NCBI GenBank assembly: GCA_003427395.1
Contig: BFEA01000270.1
Span: 1,218,496-1,250,611 of the forward strand
DNA length: 32,116 bases
Direction: 5' to 3'
Source: Chara braunii
Taxonomy: Eukaryota > Streptophyta > Charophyceae > Charales > Characeae
The position numbers were made by a program, and so were the translations under genes. Below are positions 1 through 8,446 of this stretch, in pieces (the first letter of the stretch is position 1; every line of letters starts with the position of its first letter). The notes beneath the pieces are model-generated. The model was not told the origin of the DNA and did not search any database. It saw nothing but the letters and a program-made list of their open reading frames with translations.

Positions 1-88
<88 letters not shown>
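1..88. repeat. (GA)n microsatellite at the left edge
   Basis: An uninterrupted GA dinucleotide array starts at the first base, so it runs off the window. It is followed by A/G-rich unique sequence. (GA)n/(CT)n tracts recur at 1650-1690, 19625-19682 and 25756-25819. Confidence 0.97.
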
Positions 89-94
<6 letters not shown>

Positions 95-264
95 CAGTGA
101 GAAAGATGCCTTCAGTTGAGAGAAGAAAATCAGTGAACAAAAACTAGGACTACCTCACTGCTACCACATCGCTTTCACTTGAGGACCGTAGGGAGAGGAT
201 CCTTCCTTTTCAGATGAAAAGAAGGAAATACTCAACATTTGGGCAAATCAGAAAAGGAAACAAT
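89..264. other. Flank left of the nested LINE, no gene seen
   Basis: This is purine-rich sequence after the microsatellite. No conserved coding signal is visible. It ends with GGAAACAAT (256-264), which recurs directly after the LINE poly(A) at 18646-18654, so this stretch is probably host DNA left of the LINE insertion. Confidence 0.5.
256..264. repeat. Probable LINE target-site duplication, left copy
   Basis: GGAAACAAT lies exactly where similarity to LINE reverse transcriptase begins (the W-W-L-S-E-E-E peptide starts just downstream). The same nine bases follow one G after the A28 tail at 18646-18654. A chance match at both predicted ends is unlikely but not excluded. Confidence 0.55.
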
Positions 265-785
265 TGGCTGGTGGCTATCGGAGGAGGAGGTTCCCCAACG
301 TCAAGGCCCTGAGGCAGACATGACATGGGAGACACCGGAGACACCTACGCGATATCTAGGCATCTTGCTGACAAAGGATGGCCTCGCCCCTCAAATGGCC
401 CAAAATATACTCACCAAACAAATTAACAAACTGGGCAGATGGGGGAATACATTCACATCATTGCTGGGGCGTGCACTAGCCATTAATACATCTATTTTCT
501 CTATGATGTGGTACATAGCGTCAATCTGGACCGTTCCGGACGATACAATCAAGGAACTTAACCGTAAAGCAAGAGCATACTTGTGGTCGGGTGACCCAAA
601 CAAAGAGAACTGCATACCAAAGATAGTTTGGCATTACATTACAAGGAAACCAGCCAAAGGAGGTCTTGGTATCATAGACCCCAAAAAGGAAACCAAAGCC
701 TTACAAGTCAAATGGATAGTCGAACTACTGACTAAACCTGGCACAGCATGGAATAAACTGGCCTTGGATAGCATTAGGGCCCTAG
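265..785 (+). pseudogene. LINE reverse transcriptase, C-terminal RT region
   Basis: The frame encodes the thumb and post-RT region of a plant-type LINE ORF2. Landmarks in order are TRYLGILLTKDGL, SLLGRALAINT, MWYIASIW, a YLWSGD motif, and GGLGIIDPKKETKALQ..KWI. These match the usual order after the FADD motif in this family. The catalytic motifs lie upstream of the truncation and are absent. The frame runs into the 5' LTR of the gypsy element at 786, so the last about 20 codons of the open frame (to 850) are LTR sequence. Similar motifs occur in the minus-strand LINE at 24159-24737, which is a related but clearly diverged copy. Confidence 0.85.
782..785. repeat. CTAG target duplication left of the gypsy element
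   Basis: CTAG precedes the 5' LTR (TGCGAGG...) and CTAG follows the 3' LTR (...CTTGCA) at 16724-16727. Removing the element and one CTAG restores a continuous LINE reading frame. A 4-bp duplication is at the short end for gypsy integrases, which usually give 5 bp. Confidence 0.8.
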
Positions 786-1129
786 TGCGAGGCACAAGAC
801 CTCAATACGCCCCTACAGGGCCCCATTTCCAGTACAGTCGGCCGCCCTAAGTGAAGGCAGGCCCGACCGAGGCCTACAGGCCTATTTTTGGGGTCAACCC
901 GCAACTGGGGAATTTCAGGCAGTTGCACAGCGCCAGTTGATTGAAGGCGCCCAGGCTCTGGCTTCCTTTTATCAAATGTATCTAAGTCAGGCCCTGGGCG
1001 AGATACGCAGGATGGACCCAGCACAGGCTGTGAGCAGTTGGGCACGGGTAACTGTCGGAGGCCCTGGGCCTGTTTTGTTTGGACAGAGGCTCAGCCTCCC
1101 TGGGCCTACCGGAAGCTTCTGTGCCGAGG

Positions 1130-1654
1130 TGTTACATACTCCAATGAGTATGGGCAGAACCAAGGATCAACCAATGTAGGATGAGCATATATGCAACGGA
1201 AGTCTGATGAACGGACTGACTCACATAGACTGACTCTCATAGCATCACTCCACACACATACAATCGTGAGGTGGTGGGGTCTGAGCCATACATAGAAGAT
1301 GCTCAGCCCCGTACACACATACACAGATGAATGGGGGAGGAGAGACGAAGAGGTGGGGGGAGGTAGACAGCACCGAAAGTCACCGAGATAGAATCTGATA
1401 GGTCACCGATATGGTAGTCCAAAATGTCATCCAACAAGATCAAAATGTCGAGGACCATAGGTCACCAATGTCGGGGATACAGAGTCCAAATGTAACCGGT
1501 GTCTGAACTGTGATGTCGCCAAGTATCAACCCCAACGATCTCCAAGTCTCCAATCCGGTAAGTACCACAGTCTCATACCACCGAAGTCCAACACTGATCT
1601 CTGTCCAACTAGTATAGGTCTCCGGTCTGAAGAAGAAGAAGAAGAAGAGAGAGA

Positions 1655-1693
<39 letters not shown>

Positions 1694-2232
1694 GAAGGTG
1701 AGGAGGAGGGAAAGGGACCGAGGAGGGAGGTAGAGATCCCCGCCTCCTGGTACCTGCAGCTGCTGCTGCTGAGGCGGCGATGGCCGCCGTGCTGCTGCTG
1801 CCATCCTCGCTCGCTGCTGCCGCTGCGCTAGGTCACTCTGCTGCTGCCCTTCGCTCCTGCGCTAGGAATAGCGCTCAAGCGGCGCTCTGGCGCCGACCTT
1901 ACCGCACCGCGTAGAGTACCGGTGGGTCGATCCTCCAAGTGAGGCCGGACCAGTACTAAGTACTGGTTCGAAGAGGACCGGCCTCACTGCTGCGAGGCCT
2001 TGGTTGGGGCTGAACCGTCCAGATCGACGATTCAGGTCCAACCGGAGAGCGGCAGCCTCAAACGGCGCCGTCAGGCCCAAAGACAAAATGTCATTTGGGC
2101 CTGGTCCGTAGTCGGGTCCAAGTCGTGGCCTTTCGGCCTGTTATCCCCCAAGGTCGGGCCTTTAGGCCCTGATGTGTCCCTCTAGCCCTAAGTCGGGTCC
2201 GGTAGGACCCGTGTGGCGTCGAAGATGTAACA
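1130..2232. mobile_element. Solo LTR nested in the 5' LTR
   Basis: The 1103-bp insert begins TGTTACAT and ends ATGTAACA, a perfect 8-bp inverted terminus with TG...CA ends. It is flanked by CGAGG on both sides (1125-1129 and 2233-2237), while the partner 3' LTR has a single CGAGG at the same place. It has no gag, pol or primer site, so it is best read as a solo LTR left by recombination; a small non-autonomous LTR element is the alternative. Inside are a (GAA)n/(GA)n tract (about 1630-1690), a CTG-rich stretch (1755-1860) and a strong inverted repeat at 1938-1988. Orientation is unknown. Confidence 0.85.
1938..1988. repeat. Two-tier inverted repeat in the solo LTR
   Basis: The outer arms AGTGAGGCCGG (1938-1948) and CCGGCCTCACT (1978-1988) are perfectly complementary. 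Directly inside, ACCAGTACT (1949-1957) pairs with AGTACTGGT (1959-1967) around one A. A 10-base bulge (1968-1977) separates the arms on one side. This could form a long hairpin in RNA. Confidence 0.85.
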
Positions 2233-2834
2233 CGAGGCCAGTACCGCAACACAGCACGCAGCAGCAGGCCACTTCGATATAGGGAAAGGCCTGCTCACGC
2301 ATTGGACATTCGGGCATTGGCTGCTTTGTGCGCAAGCGCTGCTGCGCTATCGCCTGCCAGGCTCACGCGCTCACGGGCGAGCTGGAAGGAGCAGGCAGCC
2401 ATAGCCGAGCTGCACTGCTGTATGCTGGATGGGGCGCATGGTGGTCCTTGGGTGCAAGTGGCATCTGTGAGTTGGGGAACGACGTTGTCAGTGATACGAG
2501 AGACATACCTGGTGCTTGTCGCATGCGGCATTTGCCGAAGTCTGCTCGTACTTGGGAAGCTGTTGACATCATCAGCGGCATTGTAGTTTAGGCTAGATAG
2601 GATCTGCCATTTGTAGTCTGGGCGCCGAGCGCCAGATAGGATATCAACATTGGTTCTTCGATTGATGATGATGAGACTATTCCAGCATTGTCAATTATGA
2701 GCCTTTGGTGTGCTCTTATTTGGTGAAACTCGTGATGCAATTCTGCTTTCGGTTCCAGGTCACGACTATCTGGTCTCATGTGTATGATGATGATTGATTG
2801 CTGAAGTTCGCTATTGCTCATCTTCCTTGCAATT

Positions 2835-2846
2835 TGGTATCAGAGC
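2835..2846 (+). other. Primer binding site, initiator-Met tRNA
   Basis: TGGTATCAGAGC lies three bases after the 5' LTR end. It is the complement of the 3' end of plant initiator tRNA-Met, the standard minus-strand primer of plant gypsy and copia elements. It fixes the orientation and the LTR boundary. Confidence 0.95.
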
Positions 2847-4081
2847 TGTGGTTCGGTGCGCTAATCTGGCGCTTATCTTCTGCCTAATGCGGTACATGCA
2901 CGCGGTGTGTGCGGTGAGTGACCGTGCCGTGGGACGTGTGTAGTGAGGAGGGCGTAGGTGGAGAGGGGTTCGCCAGGAAGGCTATGTGGTGATTATTGGG
3001 TGTTCGCAGTGTGATGAGAACTATCCGGTGTTTGATTGATGCTGAGGTGGAACGGTTGTGCAATGCTGGTTGTGCCGAAGCAGCGATTGGTCATCACAAT
3101 CAACATCGGGTCATCTGGTGAGAATATCTGTGGTTGGGGGCAACTATTTTGAGGTACGTTGCACCTAACCTTATCTACCCTCTTCGACACTTCTTACCGT
3201 GAGGATGTGTGTTCTGTCTTGAGAGTCCTCTCATGTGAGGGGTCGTGTGCGCTCAACCCTGAGAGTCGTCCGCCTTCACGTGGAGCATCTGGAAGGAGAG
3301 GGCGGTATCTGAAGGGCCCTGGACGAAGCACTGGGTCACGGTCACCATGCCAACCCACCAGGAGTAGAGCACGCATACGTTGCTGCTTTGTCCTTTGTCT
3401 GCTCGCTGCGCTGTAGAGGGGTTCTGAGGGGCAGGCCAGCCCTAGGGGACAGACGAGACCGGGCGTCTATAAATAAGCACCGGCGGGGACCTTCCATTGG
3501 CTGTGATCGTTGTCCTGTTTGCGACGTTAAAGAATTCCTAAGGACTTTGGGGGCCGTCCATAAAAACGCCTCCTGATCAGCCAATCGGTCGGTGTAAGGC
3601 TCGCTGCACGCGAGGATAAACAAGGTGCGGGGCTGGCCAGCTCAGCAGGACTAGAGGCACAGGGGTGGGCCGCGTGCACACCTTTAGACACGCACGCTGT
3701 CCGGATTGCTCAGGGACGCTGCCGACAGGAGACATTCAAGAAGAACTAAGGGAGGGGTGAATTCCAGGTGATAAGTTTGGGCAAGATTCCACTCTGCAAA
3801 CAGACCCAACAAGCGATTCTATTTTTATTTTTGATTAGTTAGATTTACAGCCATTGACATCTGACAGACAGCATAGTTTAGAACTGTTCTTTGTTCATTC
3901 TGCTTTCTGTTTGCGAAACTAGTCAAAGTCAAAGCAGATTGTTTGCAAGAATCTGAACTTACCTGTTGGATCCGAATGTATAGTCTCTGACATAGCCACC
4001 AATTAAATAGTTGGTCTGTGCACTATGCTGCGGTAGGCATCTAGAGTGTCCTAGTGCAGACTGTGTATAGTGCTGTAGCAT
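2847..4081 (+). other. Gypsy leader between primer site and gag
   Basis: This is about 1.2 kb with no conserved reading frame, as in other gypsy elements with long leaders. It holds a TATAAATA at 3468-3475. The packaging signal would be expected here but cannot be recognised by eye. Confidence 0.7.
3468..3475 (+). promoter_or_regulatory. TATAAATA box-like sequence in the leader
   Basis: TATAAATA lies in GC-rich surroundings about 600 bases upstream of the gag ATG at 4082. The element's promoter would be expected in the LTR, so this may be chance or an internal promoter. Confidence 0.2.
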
Positions 4082-6055
4082 ATGAGTGACAGGGAGGTCC
4101 CACAACCGGACGACAGGATCTTGCGATCGGCTAGACGCCCGGTAGCCCACTTGGCCTTAGGACCAGAGGGTGACAGGTTACTGTTCCGCCAGCTTAGGGA
4201 GAGGCAGCAGCAGCAGCAGAGGAGAGCTAGGGCAGCAGAAGCCAGCAGGGCGTTCGTAGGCGAAGCCGCAGCTTCAGCAGTCATGGCAACTTCTGTGCAG
4301 CAGAGTTCCCAGACTAGCAGTTGAGGATCCGTAGGGTCAACGGTCGCGCAGACCCAGAGTCAGTCAACTGGCTTAATGGCAAGCCAGCCGTTAGTGATGA
4401 CTCCCGAGGAGGTCGCCATACAGCGAGCTGCTGATCGTGAGGCACCGCTACAGCAGGCTTTAGGAGAGATTAAGGCAGAAAAAAAAAGAATGATTAGATG
4501 AAGAGCCAGGTTGCAGCGGCAACAAGCGGACATTAGCGAGTTAGAGGAGATGGACCCAGCGGAGTTGGATGATGAAGTGAGGACCATGAGGTCGGTCTTG
4601 CTAGTAGTAGTAGAGATGCAAGATCAACAGACGGCGATCTTACAAGACATCCAGCAGAGTCTGGCTGTGTTGGTTGGGCTAGCGCAGGCGGCACCATCAC
4701 TGTTCGGGCCTGGTGTTTGGTCCGTTGTACATCCTCCTCCTTTTGTCCCACCAGTGACTGGGGTATCCCCATAGACCGCTCCAGCATCGGTTCAGCCTGT
4801 CTCCCTGTGTATGCCTTTAACAGGCGGGCTCGCAGCAGGTCCTAGTTTGCAGTTTCCTGTATAGACAGTGTTCTCCCAACCTCCGCCTCAGGTTGCCATA
4901 AGCGGGCAGCCTGCTGTCGAGCAGACTGCACAACCGTAGGGTTCACAGCCCCAGCAGATAGTGCAGCAGCCTGCACCACAGGGTCCGCAGTCCGAAATGG
5001 TGCAGGTACCGGGACAAAGTCAATGGGTTCCAAAGATGGTCATCGTCGCTCCTAAACCCTTTACAGGGGATAAGAGGGGCGTAGACCTCGACACTTGGTT
5101 GAGGGTAGTGCCGGTCTACGTAAAGTGCAAACTTACCTTGCCGCATGAGGAAGTGCTTGTGGCTGCCTCCTATCTAGAGGGGAGTGCAGCACAATGGTTG
5201 AGTGGTTTAGTGCAGCTCCAGGGGTACGGTCATGACTTTCGCGCTTGTGCGGTTACCCAGAAACTGGATGACTTTCTCAAGTTGGTGGAAGACAGGTGGC
5301 ATGATCCTCAGGAGGCCCAAAAGGCTACTGATGCGATCCTGACACTGCACACGAGACGGTTTAAGTCAGTAAGAGAGGCCACCGACGCTGTAGAGCGTTT
5401 GATCTGTGTCCCAGGGGTTCGCTATGACCCCCAGGTTTTACTCACCTCCTACCTGAGATGCTTTCCTATGCCTCTTCGGAATCAGTTGGCAGGTGAGGCC
5501 AACATCAACATGCACAACTTCCCAACGTTCAGCAAGAAGGCCCTAGACCTTGAAGCAAAGATAGGGCATGGTCAGACCCCCACGACGGACGGTAGGAAAA
5601 AGTCACTGCCTTCCAACTGGAAAGCGAAGGGACGCATCATGTTCGTCGACAACGATGGTTCCACCATCGAATTGGACGACAACTTCCAGTTGGGAGTGGG
5701 TTCAAAGGCCGGCAGCGTAGAAGCTTCAGGGGGTGGAGTAGTCGCTGCCGTAGCACAAAGAGGTAAGGCGACCGGTAGACGCCGTGGAGGTTCTTGGTCT
5801 CGGAGTCAAGTAGACCCCAATGCTCCTCCATGGGAGAAAGCGGGTCTTAGTGAGGATGTGTGGAGAGACCGGTACACCTGGCAAGCTTGCATTCGTTGTG
5901 GCCAATATGGCCCTAACCAATTCAAGTGTCGTAATAGAAAGGTGACCGAGAAGATCCCGCCTACGATGGGGTAGGCATTGGGATCCTCCGCTCCCGTTGG
6001 TAGCAATGTGGCCAGTAGTTCTGGCACTGCTCCGGGAAACGCGTCGGGCCAGTAG
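4082..6055 (+). pseudogene. gag: gag, stop-interrupted
   Basis: One frame (frame 2) runs from the ATG at 4082 to a stop at 6053-6055, about 657 codons, broken by six in-frame stops: TGA 4322 and 4499, TAG 4772, 4862, 4937 and 5972. The N-terminus is charged and Q-rich (MSDREVPQPDD, then a QQQQQ run), followed by a predicted coiled region (SELEEMDPAELDDEVRTM) and a P/Q-rich linker. The capsid region is about 5040-5560 (PKPFTGDKRGVDLDTWL, YLEGSAAQWL, LTSYLRCFPMPLRNQL). A zinc knuckle lies near 5889-5935, but its histidine is replaced (CIRCGQYGPNQFKC, with P where H is expected). Gag would form the particle and bind RNA. The open stretch 4961-5974 alone is 338 codons. Confidence 0.88.
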
Positions 6056-6057
6056 GA

Positions 6058-6681
6058 ATGGTAGTTGTTCCTTCTAGGGTCGAGGTGGTGGACACACCTT
6101 CACCATCTCGAGAGATGGCCCAAGCTACGAACTCCATCGTCGTCCTGCAAACACATTCTAACCCATCGAGCCTTTATTCGATGAATGTATTTGAATCCTT
6201 AGAGGAGTTAGAGGAGGAATGGTCTAGATCAGACCCACTAGCTTCTTGGACGGCATTGGCCAAAACCCCTAAGGGAGAGATGTCCGTTGGCGAGGTAGTC
6301 ATCGACGGCCGCAAGGTCGGGGCCTATTATGACACTTGCTCGACTAGGAACTTCATCAATCGCACGTGCGTTGAGAGGCTGCGCTTACAGGGGCGAGTGC
6401 AGCGCCTGAGTCGGCCTGTGGAGTCGACCTGTGCCAACAAACAGCGCATGGTAGTCAACGACTACCTCCACGATGTTGAGTGTTGTTTCCCGTATGCGGG
6501 AGGGGAACTGAGACATCGCGTCTCGTTCCTAGTAGGCGATGATCTCCCTATGGATATCTTGTTAGGTATGTACTACCTCTCCGTGGTACAGCCCCAGTTG
6601 GACTGGGATCGAACAGTGGTCAAACACACTTTGCCAGGTGGGGGGTCGCCGGATTACGTAAGTTTAAAGCTAGTAGTCTGA
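6058..6681 (+). pseudogene. pol: Aspartic protease region of gypsy pol
   Basis: This 207-codon open frame starts two bases after the gag stop, in a different frame (frame 1). The retropepsin core is visible: VGAYYDTCSTRNFIN at the catalytic loop and MDILLGMYYL for the conserved ILG segment. The expected D-[ST]-G reads D-T-C, so the catalytic loop has lost its glycine. It would cleave Gag and Gag-Pol. In related elements RT follows within a short linker; here the frame ends at 6681 and the next pol motif is about 6 kb away. Confidence 0.8.
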
Positions 6682-7085
6682 TCGAGTCCCACGGATGCAT
6701 GTGTGCGGCCGCTGTCGGAGGGCGCGGTGTCCCGGCCCTCCTATGTGCCAAGCTCTCGCTCAGTACCCACCTCGCTCAGACACCCACGGCTCGCCGGGTG
6801 AGTTCCCGAACCCTTGCAGCCTCTAGTACCTAAGCTATATCTCGGCGTGGATTGGTACAGTTGGCGTTTGCCCCTGCAAAAGGGTGCGCCACTGGACTTT
6901 CCTTTGGTCCACGCAGGCTCGGCGCCCTGCTGTACAGCAGAGCACTACCGGCCTGCAGTTGTGGTAGCCGCCGGGTTCGTCCAGGGACGCGAAGGTAGAG
7001 GGACGTCCGCGGTCTTTTCTACTGCGCGCCGAGTGCCCTCTGCCAGGTTATGGGTTAGGTATGTAGGCCAACTGTTACAGTCGAA

Positions 7086-7148
7086 CAGAAAAGAGATAAA
7101 AGAAAAAGAATGAAAAAGAAAAAGGGGGATAAGAAGAGAAAAGGGAAG
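7086..7148. repeat. Purine-only tract (A/G)
   Basis: A tract of A and G, nearly unbroken, ending in a GGGGGATAAGAAG-type stretch. It resembles a polypurine tract and is followed by TTAAG and TGTCGGACC. A matching pyrimidine tract lies about 540 bases downstream. Confidence 0.8.
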
Positions 7149-7687
7149 TTAAGTGTCGGACCCGCGCACAGATCTGGGCCCTCACTTCTGTTTGAGACGA
7201 TCTAGTGACCTCCGGTCACCGCGGCGTTATGAATTCTTTTTATTATTATTATTAGTATTTAATTTTCCTTTTCATACGATTCGTCAGATTCGGTTTTCGT
7301 TCGGTTTATCGTCTCAAGGTGTCAGCGGGTCAACCTTGAAACGCGATCGTCGTCTGATGGTTCAGACTGGCTCAACTTTTCGCTGTTTCCCTGCGTCAGG
7401 TCTGTTCGACTGGGCTTTGCGAGGTAGGACCCCAAAAGAGGGGCGACCCACGGCCGCATCAGTAGGAGGCTTATCACCCCCGTGGAAGGTCATAAGCCCC
7501 CTCCTTGCCATCGGACACGGGTACCCGATAGAAGTAGGCAGATGGCGCGTTTTGGAGAGGGGCGACCGTCGATATTTCATTATGGGACCACTAATTCGAA
7601 CGCGTGGTCACTTTCATATCAGAAATGAAGGAGGTTAGAGATTGACAGGGAAGTGGGCCGCTTGCATTATGACCATTGGAGTTAGAC

Positions 7688-7735
7688 TTCCTGTTTTTTT
7701 TTTCTTTTCTTATTCTTTCTCTTCTTTTTCGTTTT
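7688..7735. repeat. Pyrimidine-only tract (T/C)
   Basis: A T-rich tract with interspersed C. Its reverse complement has the same A/G-rich pattern as the tract at 7086-7148, so the two could pair roughly or form triplex DNA. It could also be a decayed poly(A) tail of a minus-strand insert. Confidence 0.7.
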
Positions 7736-7844
7736 ACTCGTCTTATTAAAATTTTGGAAAAGACAATTTTCTTAATTTTCGGAGTCTGAAAAAGGTATTT
7801 GCATTCTTCGTTTAGAGCACTAGGATCGTGGTAAGCAGTGATCC

Positions 7845-7850
7845 TATAAA
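7845..7850 (+). promoter_or_regulatory. TATAAA box-like sequence
   Basis: TATAAA in the context CCTATAAAGG, about 190 bases upstream of the ATG of the 135-codon frame at 8039. The spacing would suit a promoter with a leader of about 150 bases. There is no other evidence of transcription. Confidence 0.2.
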
Positions 7851-8038
7851 GGCTGGGGGAGATGAGTTTCTGGATACTTGGGCTTGGACAGCTCTCTTAC
7901 GCTGAGCACTGAGCTAAAGAGGGAGGCTTGAACGGCGAAGCGTGCGTGCGATTTTGTCTGTGTGCACGGCCCTAGGTTTGGTTGTTTCGGAGTTGGCAGC
8001 CCGGTACCGTGCTCTGCCTTCTCGGGAAACACCTAACC

Positions 8039-8446
8039 ATGGTGCGCAACAACGGATTATATGGCTATAGGCCAAGGTGCATCCAGTCCCTCTGTAGATG
8101 GGAGCAGATGTCAGGGGATGGACCTACAGTGACGGCCGTGCTAGACTACAGCTACGGCAGGCGGGAGTTGAAGATGAAGATAAATGTAGAAGGGGGGAGA
8201 GAGGAAGAAATAAGAGGAGACCCAGACCTGCAGATGGCGATCACAGAGGCGAAAGACCGGGCAGAAAGGAGGTGTAGACGGGATGGGGTCACGGACGAGA
8301 TGAGGGTGATTGTCGTGTACCTGGACCAGGGGACATCCACGGACACGGTGGATCGGGAAGAACGACACTTGGAACGCAATACTGAGGCCGAGAGCGAGGA
8401 GAGCGATTTGGAGGCCACGACCCTGTCCTGGCATGGGCTGGACTAG
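8039..8446 (+). CDS. Small charged hypothetical protein
   Basis: An open frame of 135 codons from an ATG in a favourable eukaryotic context (ACCATGG). I do not recognise the product. The protein is very polar. The N-terminus has several Arg and Cys (MVRNNGLYGYRPRC). The middle has a possible beta segment (VTAVLDYSYGRRELKMKINV). A helical stretch rich in Glu, Arg and Lys follows (ITEAKDRAERRCRRD), then a hydrophobic strand (MRVIVVYLDQG), and the C-terminus is acidic. No signal peptide or membrane segment is visible. It lies in the unassigned segment inside pol, on the same strand as the gypsy element. Unlike all gypsy frames here, it has no stops, so it may be younger or open by chance. Confidence 0.3.
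   Translation: MVRNNGLYGYRPRCIQSLCRWEQMSGDGPTVTAVLDYSYGRRELKMKINVEGGREEEIRGDPDLQMAITEAKDRAERRCRRDGVTDEMRVIVVYLDQGTSTDTVDREERHLERNTEAESEESDLEATTLSWHGLD

Larger units (their letters stand above)
786..2831 (+). repeat. 5' LTR of the gypsy element, split by a solo LTR
   Basis: It begins TGCGAGGCACAAG and ends CATCTTCCTTGCA, matching the 3' LTR at 15787-16723 end to end. Without the 1103-bp insert and its 5-bp duplication the length is 938 bp, against 937 bp for the partner. The TG...CA ends are intact. I see no clear TATA box in it. Confidence 0.93.

Noticed and set aside
1526-1804. Minus-strand frame with a long Ser-Leu run
   Set aside because: It reads through the (GA)n tract and CTG repeats of the solo LTR.
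4961-5974. Treating the open stretch as a complete gag gene
   Set aside because: The same frame extends upstream to the ATG at 4082 through suppressed-looking stops, with coherent Gag-like composition. The stretch starts at GTG, not at an ATG.
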